Source: Trebouxia sp. TZW2008 (Eukaryota; Chlorophyta; Trebouxiophyceae; Trebouxiales; Trebouxiaceae). Taken from it: DNA of 64,000 nucleotides. The notes beneath the pieces were generated by a model. The model worked only from the letters and a program-made list of their open reading frames with translations. It made no database searches and was not told the DNA's origin. Positions 11,901 to 23,000 of this stretch are shown here, one piece after another (position 1 is the stretch's first letter; every line of letters starts with the position of its first letter). Location: contig BDIU01000311.1 of NCBI GenBank assembly GCA_002118135.1, positions 79,253 to 143,252 of the forward strand, written 5' to 3'. The position numbers were made by a program, and so were the translations under genes.

Positions 11901-12125
11901 CTGTAGCGACAGCGCTTACACTCGAATGACGCCGCTTAAGCTTGTGCGTTGCCCGTGCGGGTGTGCACTGTAGGCAACAGCCTTTACTTTAAGGACACGC
12001 AGTTCTTGCACGAAACAAAAGGCAAGAGCTTCAGCTGCAGGCAGTCTGACCTGACGGATTGGACTCGCAGCGGGGCACTGCAGCTGCAGAGCCTTCACGT
12101 CGACAGCAGCCCCAAGAGCGAACAT
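8910..12125 (-). CDS. Class I SAM-dependent methyltransferase, probably plastid-targeted
   Basis: Rossmann-fold methyltransferase using S-adenosylmethionine; substrate unknown. Exons (minus): 12125-12051, 11967-11809, 11629-11528, 11416-11321, 11108-11041, 10737-10518, 10080-9889, 9113-8910; phases agree, 371 residues. SAM motif I is [15 protein letters not shown] at about 196-210, followed by the acidic-loop region [13 protein letters not shown] and a late [13 protein letters not shown] strand. The N-terminal half has the conserved plant-type block FPPIYQAA...[20 protein letters not shown], and the C-terminus has [16 protein letters not shown]...NSPSHKT. These blocks match uncharacterised plant chloroplast methyltransferases. 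The first 60 residues are rich in Ala, Arg and Ser, consistent with a transit peptide. The ATG at 12125 was chosen because an in-frame stop lies just upstream. Substrate and localisation are inferred. Confidence 0.9.
9230..9425. repeat. Degenerate 120-bp tandem duplication in methyltransferase intron 7
   Basis: The segment around 9251 (cattgcagagtgcatgtttg) is repeated exactly 120 bp downstream (cttgcagagtgcatacttg), with matching flanks such as gtgaaa and ttgac. Both copies lie in the intron between exons at 10080-9889 and 9113-8910. No coding content is seen. Confidence 0.6.
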
Positions 12126-12369
12126 ATTGGCGACTAACACTTCACTCACGTCATTTGCGGCAATTTAAGACTCGATGCCGGAAAATTTGCAAATACAACT
12201 GAGGGCAAAGCGGCAATAAACGAGTGCAAGCCGCTGCGCATGGCACTGCTGCAAGATTGAAAAGATATGGACGCTCCGAAGCCACAATTCAAAACGAGAG
12301 CGTTTTGCAGACAGGCTTCTGCGCATTCTATTCATCAGGCGACATATCTCACCTCATTAGGCCTTTGAA

Positions 12370-13345
12370 GGCCAAGGCGACAGGTTCTTGGGCTGTGGTG
12401 CAGCGCCGACACTCGCAGTTGCAGTGTGGTAACACAGTCAATTTGAAGTTGCAACTACTACAGAGTATTTTGGTGCTCACTGTTCATTATGGTTGTGAGC
12501 TTTGGGGCATGCACAGCCCTCAATCTGCTGCTGCAAACGGGGCGCGCTCTGACTTAGAGCAGAACTATGCTAGGGTTTTACGGCATGTTTGTGGGGTGCG
12601 TTTCAACACCCCCAGTTCAATGTTGCTTACAGAGCTTGGCTTGACAGCTCTCAAGATGTTTTGGTGGCAACAGACTTTCAAAGTTTAGTGTAAAGTTTAC
12701 AGTTTTACAATAGGCTTGCTGCTACCCCTCATGGGTCTTTTTTCCACACGATACTGTTGGACAATCAGGCAAATGCTGCGCGAGGGGCTAGGAACTTTTG
12801 TGGATCTGTTTTTCACAGCCTGCGCTCCATCGGCTATCATGTGTCTCCTAGTGTCACTGATGTCTTGATTTTGGATGCTCCTAGTATAATACAGCTGTTG
12901 CATGGCAGCTTGCACGGCGTTCATGATTTTGACTTGTACAGTCCTAGGTCTGCCCCTTCTGCTGGGGTGTTGAGTTGCACTTATCATCACTGGTTTAGGC
13001 CATACAGCAAGCGGCGGCGTTCTTGTCAGTTACCTGTTTCTGCCAGGCGCATGCAGCGTTTTTTCGCAGTTCAGGCTTGCTTCACATAAGTTGCCTGTTG
13101 CCATTCATCGCCTAGCAGGCGGGGCACGGGTCAATAGGGCAGACAGGATTTGTGCTCACTGTGGCTCTGGGTCAGTTGCTGATGAGTTTCATCTTGTGTT
13201 TGAATGCAATCTTTGACAGCCGCTTAAGCAGCAGTATGCTTCTCTCTTCACATCTCAGACTGACACTATGAGATCATATTTTGGTCAAAGGGATCATATG
13301 CAGGTGTTCAAGTTCATTCTTGATTGCCTTGATTGTCTCAATATT
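12370..13345 (+). mobile_element. Decayed LINE (non-LTR retrotransposon), 3' part of ORF2
   Basis: One frame (12370-12688) reads ATGSWAVVQRRHSQL...LQSILVLTVHYGCELWG, then ...RVLRHVCGVRFNTPSSMLLTELGL, the block that usually follows the reverse transcriptase palm in LINE ORF2. After a frame change, further ORF2-like sequence continues to about 13089. A zinc-knuckle-like RICAHCGS...DEFHLVFEC follows (about 13145-13215), interrupted by a stop, then QYASLFTSQTD. Frame breaks and the missing upstream RT catalytic core show a 5'-truncated dead copy. It lies between the divergent methyltransferase and USP48 genes. Confidence 0.8.
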
Positions 13346-14087
13346 TGATCAGGTTTTGACACACGTGATCAGACTTGTTGGCTGGCCAAAGTGTTTAGTC
13401 TCTCTCTCTCTCTCTGCACACATGCACAAATGGGTCATGAAGCGTAAACAAATTGCACACAAAAGGCACGTTGCAACTGTTACACAGAAGTGTGCGTTTG
13501 GCCAAATCAAGCCAGCGTCAGCCTGCATGCATCGCTGACATTTGAGTGTTGTCATCGCTTTGGGATCATCCATTGTCTCCTTGAAGTTACGAGAGGAAGT
13601 GCTGCGGTGCAGCAAAGTCAACGATGTTGCATCTCACAGAATGACCTGCTCTGGCAAGTCATGCAAACGAAGGTATAAAGTTATCAAGTTTTCAAGAAAT
13701 CTGTTAATGATGTGACATGCAGCATGGGAATTGCAGGATTCGTGTTGTGTCATGCAGAAGCATGCCTTGTTTTGTACACAGATTGCGAAACCCCTCCCAA
13801 ATCTGGGGGGTGTGGGGGTCATCCATCTAACATGGAGCTCTGCACAGCACAGCATGCATGTGCCCACAACCAGCTAACATTGCATGAGCGATCTCTGCCC
13901 AAGATCATGACGGTGTCTATTGCCGCACAAAGACTGCATTAATATACGCGTACGTCTGCACCAGATTTGCGCCTGTCTAATGCAGCTGAGGTCGATCACA
14001 CGAGGTTAACCGAGACTTGTGGGGGTGTATGAGCGCGTTGCGGCGTCTAATGCTAACGAGGCGGCGATTCTCGGCTAAAGAATTTTT
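13346..14087. other. Upstream region of USP48
   Basis: About 740 bp before the USP48 start. It contains a short TC microsatellite (about 13400-13415) and an accctcccaaatctggggggtg inverted-type stretch near 13792-13815. No coding sequence is recognised; the USP48 promoter and 5' UTR must lie here. Confidence 0.5.
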
Positions 14088-17000
14088 ATGAAACGCGGCA
14101 AGCAGAACCACAGCAAGTGGCAGGCAGCTTTGAACGTAAACGAAGCTTTGAGCCTGAAAGAAGATCTCAAGTGCCAGCGCGTTCTCAGCCGGGAACAGCT
14201 TCTGCATGTCCTGCAAGCCGACAAATCATGTGACAGCGCGTGCAAAGGCAAGAAAGACAACCCAAACTGCTTGTGTGGACTAGTCCCGGCTGTTGGGTCA
14301 GTGAGGCGCAAGGGTCTGTGGCAAAAGGAGCCTCAGGGACTGCAGCATCTCGGCGCAAACCCAGCAGATCAAAAGAGACAGGTGTGATTGCCTGCTGCTG
14401 CAAACACAAAGTCTATTGTACCCTCAGAGTGCATGTCAATGCTCATGCGGCTCTGTTTGTGAAAATCGCTGGCTGAATTGGCCGGGCATGCTCGCGCTGA
14501 TACTTTGCAGGATGCAGCCCTGCCTTGCGGGCTCAATAACTTGGGCAACACATGCTATGTGAACAGCGCATTGCAGTGCCTGTTCATGACTCCTGTCTTC
14601 AGGAATGCCATGTACCAGATTGCACCACCTGCAGCCGATGATGTCATAGTTGGGCACATCAGGTGATAATGATATTGCATATGAAGAGAATCATCATGTT
14701 TTGATGCTGGCATCATAATGTGACCTTGCAAGTTTTCTCACTGCATAACGCTGCAGGAGGTTGTTTGTGGAACTACAGTCAGGCCCTCGCTTCAGTGCAG
14801 ATCCCAAAGCCTTTGCTCAGGCTCTCAATCTAGATCACACCATACAGCAGGTGTGTGTCGCCTGTGGCAATGCTTGCCTAGATTTGCTCACATCAACAAG
14901 TCACGTGACTTGCCAATGTCTGCAAACTTTTCAGTGCATGTTCATCTGGCAATTACAAGAATGCAGTCATGGCAGCATGCATAGACCGTGAAAACAATGG
15001 CCTGTAGCACAATTGTCATCTACGAATGCAGGATAGTCAGGAATTCTGGAAGTTGCTATTGAGCAAACTTGAAGAGAAGCTGGGAAGCTCACAACAACCA
15101 GTAAGTCACGCTTGTGCAGCTATTTGCAAGAACTGATGTGACATAGCGCCTGTTCACTGCATCATGCAGGACTCAAGCCTGTCCATGCATCAAGCAGTCA
15201 AAGTGCATCATGCCTTGATAACCATGATCCTCCAGAATGTCAATCATGCATCCCCTGCATCATGCAGGTTCACAACAGAGCGCAGTTCTTGCATGAGACA
15301 TTTCTATATCAACAGGATGCGCACATGTCTTTTGGAATCAGTATATCTGCATTCTTTGACTGCTTCAGTACATGATGCGTCTTGCCCTTCTTTGCCCTTT
15401 GAGCCTGACATACAGGTTGTGTGCAGGCAGTCCAAAGTCTGGTGCCGGAGCTATTCAGGGGCAGCTATGCCTACCAGACTATCTGCAAGGCAAGCACCTC
15501 ATGAAGAGCTTTCTACTGCTTGTATCTTGCACAATGCTGCCTCCTGTGACGCTTGCATATCTTCAGTTGAGGGTGATAGTATCTCTGACCGAGCTGAGTG
15601 GGATTATGTGATTGATTGTCATTCTGGCTTTGACATGGCTGCAAGGCAGTGCATGAGGCATCACACAAGGTTTCTTTTTTTAGACTTCACATCAAAGTAA
15701 GGACTGAACTCTGCTGCAGGCTTGCGGCAAAGCGTCCCAGGGTTCAAACAGAGGCACGCACTTTTATGAACTAGACATTCAGGTCAAGGGCTCCAGCAGT
15801 CTGGAGAATAGCCTGGTGGGTATCACTTTGTGCTAGAATTGCTGTCGACTTGCCAATACTGCGCTTGTCTGAACATGCATGGGCGCATTCATTTGATGTT
15901 TCAGGTGCAACAATGCATACGGGCAGCTCTGGCAGTTGCAAATGCTCAAAAGGCTTGTGACGCTTCTGCTGCAAATCAGATGAGCTTGCCTTTGCCAGAA
16001 CTCTTTGAACATGTAGTCAAACTTGTCTTCTGCCGGTGAAATTCCACCACAACAGATGTTTGTGCGTTTTCCCCCCATTTTGACAATGAACTGCTGCCAA
16101 CACTGTGACATCATGGCCCCAAAAACCCAGATTTTGTATCAGCCAGCTGCTTACGGATTGCTGCTGCAAACAGTATACATGCATGTAGCTCTGCTGTGCT
16201 ATGTTACTGTTGCCTTTACTTTTGGTACTGCCTGATCTGCAGACTGATATGCTGTGCAAAGAGGAGTTGGCTGGAGACAATCAATACTTTTGTGAGTTCT
16301 GTGGCAAGAAGGCAGATGCTACCCGCCAGCTGTGTCTACAGCAGCTGCCACCATATCTGTGCCTGTCATTGCAGCGCTTTGTCTTTGACATGAAGGTGAT
16401 CTTGTGCATAGTCACGTGCGTGTAGCAACAGCTTGTCATTTGTTGCTGAATTTTGCAAACGTGACTACTGCTGAGTCTAGAGTTTGGGCAGCAAAATGTT
16501 TCACGTAGAGAGGTGCATTTGTACAGCTTCCATCCAAGCAGGCTGAAATGCGTGATTGCCTTGTGGCAAAGACAGACTGAGCGACGTGTCAAATTGTCGT
16601 GGCACACATCAGCTTGCCTGTTTACCAAAATGGCGTCATCCACTGCAGTGTTGTACTGAACCCACACGCTCATGCCTGCTGCAGAAAATGATGAAGGTCA
16701 AGGCCAGTGACAAGTTCAGCTTCCCCTTAAGTCTGGATTTTGCGCCGTATCAGTCACCCTCTGCTGCACCACATGATGCAGGCAGCCAGCAGTATGATTT
16801 GCAGGCTATCCTCATACACAAGGGCCCTTCTGCAAGCCAAGGGCATTATGGTGAGTTGTGATTGGCCACGCCATGTACCTGATTGCATGCTAGACAGGTG
16901 CATGATGGCTTCTGACAGCTTTAGATGGTATTGCATTGTTTCCTGATTGCCGTGAAAGAGGTCGCAATGCTTTGCTGGACGATTTATTGTATTGGCAAGG

Positions 17001-20000
17001 TGTGTCCTCATTGTGTTCATGTTTGCTGAGACTCTTTTGTTGTCTTGATGCTGTTACCTCATAGTCCTGTGTTTGAGCTTGGCAAAGCTGCAGCAGAGTG
17101 TCAGGACAGCTGAGCTTCCGGCAGATTAGTGCTACTAAGAGCGACCAAGCATCAATTCCTGATGCTTGGTCAAGATGTTGCAAGTATAATGCCAGCCATG
17201 CAGCTGTCCACACATCAACTCTGCAGTACACAGCATTGCTTACACAACCCTTTTTGCCATGATGTTCTCTGTGTCACAACTGGCAGAGCAGTTTGCCAAT
17301 GTTTACATCACAATTAAGCTTGTTTGTGTGTTGCAGTGGCACATGTGTATGATGAAGCTACACAGAAATGGTGGCGATTTGACGATGAGACAGTGACTGT
17401 CATGCCCAGTGGCCCAATAGGAGAGAAGGCAGACAATGGGGTGGCAGCTGCTCCTTTGCCCTCTAGCAAGAAGGTGTTGTCACTCACCCTCAGGCATAAT
17501 TTGCTTAGCAAAGGCGGATGATACGCAGCTGCTTGCAAAGTTCCTATTTGTTGCATCATATGTCGACTTGCTACAATCGTGATCACTCACTTTGTCCCTT
17601 TCCTTGACATGCTGCATTTGCACAGCTCTGTACTTCTGACAATTGGATCAAGTTGCTGCAGCCTGACAGTCAGTTCTCTTGTGATGTTTTGTCTTGCACA
17701 GATGTCATGGCTATCCATACCAGCTGTGTGGTTTGCCTTTGTGATGCGCCTTATGTCGTTAGTTGGGGGCTGTTGTAGTCACAGCTCATGCCTACCTGTT
17801 TTCCCGTTCTGCCTAATGATGCTGGCCTGTTGCAGTCTGGTGAGAAGGGCAAGAGCAAAACAAAGGGTAAGGGGCGCAAGCGCAAGGCGCCTCAGGATCA
17901 TCAGGAGGATGAGTCAAGCCCAGAGCCCATGCAGGCAACAGCTGCAGATGATGCAGGTACTTATCAGGAGACTTGAATCTGATTTGATGCTGATGAAGAC
18001 TTTATGCTGATTTGAGCTTGTCTGTATAACCCAAGCTATTGTTCCTAAGGCCTTCACACTCATTGCTTCACGAATCAGGCTTGCATTCCTGTGTTTGATC
18101 TTGGATATGGCAATGATGCACAGGAAGCCAACATTGTCATACCTGAATCCACATCTTCTCAAGGAGCAACTGAATGTTTGCTCAGTGCATTCATTCTGCA
18201 CCCCAAGATCATTGAATCCTGCCAATTTTGCTCTGTATTTGTCATCTTGGCACCTGAATCCAAAGGCATGTGCAACCTGCAGCTGTCATGCAATTTGAGG
18301 CTTTGATGCCAAACAGCGCCTTACACAGTGCATGAGGGACAGCAGAATGGCAATGTTGCACGCCCTAGTCGCAATGGGGGCACCTATAGCCATACCCCTC
18401 CTGCTCCCTGGGGCTCTTCTTCAGACATCACCCGTAGTCATTCATGCATGCTGCTGTACACGAGGCCATACACAGTGCCTACGGGTGACATCCAATCATG
18501 CTGCAGGCCCTAGCAGCAATGGGGCAACCCACAGCCACACCCCTCCTGTCCCTTCAACCTCTTCTTCAGACATCACCTCCAGCCATGCATACATGCTGCT
18601 GTACAAGAGGCGAGGCTGGCAGGCTCCACCACACCACCAGACTGGACCTGCTGCTCTACCTGACAGGTCAGTCACGTGTCAGCCTGCTTGCATGTTCTGC
18701 AGCATATGGCTGTTGACATGTTCTTCATGAGCTTGCCAGACGCCACGCACACCTGCACAGACTTCATTTACCCACAAAAGCATACGTTACAGGCAAGTCA
18801 CATGTCTGCATCTCGGCTTTCTGTACACGACAGAAGCATACCATACATTGCTCATTTGGGAAATCTGAGTGTTTGTTGTACAGTCACTTGACGTGATAGA
18901 TTTCAATTTACATCAACAGCAATGCATGTGTCACAGACAAAGCCATTCTGCTCATGACAAAAGCTGCTTTGAAACGTTGATAGTCCACCACGCAAAAAGC
19001 ATGCACATGCGCAATTTTGTCTTGTGGCACAGCCAACGTCAGCTGTCATGTCAGCAAGATGAGTCAAGCATTGCGCAATGTAGAGCTGGCAGAATCATTG
19101 CTTAGCTTATGGAACAGCAGCAAACAGCATCTTGTGTGTCTGTAGCTTGCAGGAGTATGTGGATGAGGAGAACAAGAAGTTTGAGGTTCAGTGCACAAAT
19201 TTTGAGGTATGTTCAGCTTGCAAAAAGTGGCTTGCGCACCGTTGCTCGTCAGCTCGTCAGTGCTTCTTGTCATGCTCACAGCATCATTAGCATGTTGCAT
19301 CTTGGATTCACTGTGTGCAACAGATTGTGCATTGCATGCTGGCTTCAGCCGCTGTTCAAGCAAATTGCCCCACCCATCCATGCCACACACTCTGTGGTGC
19401 TTCTCACTGCTCATGTTGCTTTGCAAGCCAAAGTGTAGTTGCCTGACGTCAATGCAATGGTGATGCAGACAACTCAGCAGCAGGTGAGGCAGACAGTGCG
19501 TAGCCATCAAGCGGCAGTACGCAATATACTGGACCTAGCGCCTGTTCCTGATGACCAGACAGACTGCAGGTGACAGCAGCAGCCCACGACAGCCCAGTTT
19601 GTTGTTGTACTGCATGTCAGTCATGTCATTGTTTGGGCATATCTTGTTAGATTCCCTTTGCTGTACTCCAACTGTCAACTGCTGGATGCCTGTTGTTGCT
19701 CGGCGTGCTTGTGACAATGCATCTGCTGACTTCATGCAACTGTGGTGTGAGTGAGACTTTGTGCTTAGTCATTGACATTTTGGTCAGACGTCAGATCATC
19801 AGTCTGAGCAGGTGTCTGCCATAATGGATCTTGTCTGCTGCAGGTTTGTAGCATCAGACTGGCTGGCAAAGTGGGCAGACAGCGACCCTCCCATCACTAA
19901 TGTCGACAACTCAGCACTGCAGTGTCCGCATGGCAAACTGCTGCCACACAAACCCTTAGGTGACTTATGGCATTGACGATTGACTGCTAGATTGCTTGAG

Positions 20001-23000
20001 CAGAGCCATGCTGCTAACAGATAAGCACTTGCATTGCGCGCTGTCCCACTCATGTTTTGAGATGCACTACATTTACAAAAAGCGGCCTACTACAAGTCGT
20101 CGAATTTCCCAGAACTGATATTCAAGCCAAGCTTGACTTTAGATTCAGGCACCCTGACGGGTGTGCAGCTTGTTGTGTTTTGCACACTGATCACTGGTAC
20201 TGCAGTCAAGCTTTCCACATCACAGATCTTGTGTCTTCTTCTTATGTCTTTTTGATGTTCTCTTGATGCCAAACCAGAAGTGAGAGAACGTTTGGATCAT
20301 GCAGAGATGAAGCGCATTAGCATACTGGCCTGGGAACATCTCAGGGGCCTATGTACTGGTGGACCTGAGTTTGGGCCTGACGATGTGTGCACAGTCTGTC
20401 TGGCAGATTTGCTGGATGCTGTTACCAGTGCTGATAAGCAGGGCCAGGCGCAAGAGACTGCCCTTGCTATGGCCGAGGGGCTGGATGAGCAAGATGTGGC
20501 TGAAGCATCACAGACACACGGGCACTATGTCTCCAAGACATGGCTTACGTAAGTAGCATTTCTTTTTGCTGTTGGGGTCTGCATTGTCAGGCTAGCCATT
20601 GTATGCTGGTGCCTTTGGCATTACAGCACACCAGAACATTGGAGATGGATCACTGCTGAAGATGATCCCAGTAGATATTGCAGCGCTACATCAGCTCGGA
20701 CTGTTCATCAGCATGTTCTTGTTGCAAAGGAGCCAGTTGTCACCTTCTAGCTGACCTCATGTGATGCACTGTCATAATGCAGGGGCTGGAAGAAGAGGCA
20801 AGGCCGCAGCATGAGCAGCACATCCCCGACAGAGGGCATCAGCTGTCCACACGGAGGGCTGTTGCCAGCAGCTCTAGGGCCTAGAGCCAAAAGCATTGCT
20901 GTTCCTGCCCCTCTTTGGGACTACTTCAAAGACAGCTGGCAGCGCGCACAGCAGCTGCAGCAGCAGCAGTCACAGCAGCAGCAACAGCAGCATCAGTCAC
21001 AGCAGCAGGCTGCAGTCAAAGCTCTTGCTGTGGCTGATGATGTGGATGAAGCTGCTGACCAGTGAGTGGGTTTTCCAGTTGATGCGCATGCTTCCTGCTC
21101 TTGCCGCTTTTGTTCTGCTCACTTGATAACATCTGCAGTGTTGCAGCATTTGCAGTGGATGGCAGACGCCCTGAATGTTTGCTTGAATCTGGTTATGCAT
21201 GCCGATAGAGGGACTGCCTGTGTCTCGCTCTATGACTCTGATGCAACATGATGATGAGTGTTGTTGTGTAGACCTAGCGCTTGCCTGTACAATTGTCAAA
21301 TCTGACAGGAAAGCCCATCATGTGTGATGGTGCTCACACAATTTAGGGCATCCTTGGTGGTACTCAGTAAACGCAGCAGCTTTTGAATTCATTGTGCGAA
21401 TTGTCACGTCGCGTGCACCCCTAAATATCTCATTTGGGCACTCTGGAATACAGGCAGGATGTAGTGATGCTGGATGAAGCGCACAGCAATCACCAAGAGC
21501 CTGCACAAGCTGTTCCGTCAGGTATGAACAGCAATATGTGATGATAATGATACCCAAAGGAAATAGACAGACCACAGCAAATGTTTTAGGTGTATGTGAC
21601 ATGACATGAAGCTCTGTGATGCAATCAGAGAGGTGCACATTGATCACAGATCATCTGCTTTGGAGCAGTTTACTGTAAGTGCACACGTGCCGTTGTGGAC
21701 ATACCTAGCTAGGAGTTGAGACCCTGACAATCCAGATTGGAATTAACCACAGTGCGGTGCCATACGAACTGATCAGGTTCTTGGTATCCAAGTGCTGGCA
21801 GTGGGTTTGAACATTTCCATTGGACATGTCGCGTGCAGATGAAACGCAGCGTGGGTTCAGTCATCACAAATAACATAACACTCAGCATGGTCACCTGCTT
21901 GTGCTGATGATGATGATGCTGAGTTAGCCTGCTGACCTGTTTGCAGAGGAAGCCACAGTGTTGCGGGAGTTTCCAGTCCAGTCAACTTTTGACTGTCAAG
22001 AGTGTCTGGCCAACCTTGATGTCTCAGCAGCAAATGGGCAGGTATGCTACAGAAACACTTGTGTGTTGAGCACATGCTCACTGTCAAGGTTGAGCCCTGC
22101 ATGCTGTATGTCAGCTCACTGTGAGCTCGTCTGTAGCTAGAATGCAAGCTGATGCTCTTGCAGCAACGCATGCTGGTACTCAGGTAAATTGAAGCACTCT
22201 TAATGTATGCATGCATGTTGCATGTGCGAGCTTGGCTCAGTGAATATGTACGTAGCAGCACTTGCAGCACAGCATAGCATGCACTTGCTTATCTCTTCAG
22301 TAGCTTTATATTAGATATTAGGCTTACACTTCAGAGTAGAGACACACAGAGGCGGTCCTTTGTATCCTTCTAGATTATAAGAGAACTCAACTCTCTGACA
22401 CAGCAATTCCCGTACTTTCTGACAAGAAGCAGTAAGCCAAACTTACCATCTTGGAGTGCAGATCTTGACTATTCTGTGCTGAGCAGGTGCTCGCTTCAGA
22501 AGCTGAGCAGGAAAGAATGCAAGCTCCTCAATTAGCCGCTGCAACTCAACTCTACCTTGAGCCAGGAGTCAGTTACAGTCTCATGCCTCGAGCTTGGCTG
22601 CAACAATGGAGGGCTTATATCAATGGGGCATCTAGGAGGGGCAAACCCCAGGGGGCAGTTCTGCCTGCCCCGCCGTCAAGCCTGAAGGAGGCCTACCAAG
22701 CCTTGCTGTGCAGCTGTCATTCTGGAGATGACTCACGACTTGCACACCCACTGCCAGGCTTAATTCACAGGTATGCTTGCAATGAAAGGTTCCTAGTCTG
22801 ATGACCCATGAGGATTTTAGACTTGTTTGCTATGCCCAGCATGTGACCTGAGACTACTCACGCTTATCTGCCTGTCAGATCTTTCTAAGGCAACATTAGT
22901 CGCGTTTTTCTTTCACTCTTATGCTTTCAAGCAAAAAGGCTGCACAGGGTGGCTTCAAATCTGAAATGTTAAAGACGGCTGGCTATACACTGGTCCCCCT

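Noticed and set aside
22162..22181. Extra 20-nt USP48 exon (caacgcatgctggtactcag between gcag and gtaaat)
   Set aside because: It has good splice borders but would break the reading frame into exon 19, while skipping it keeps phase.
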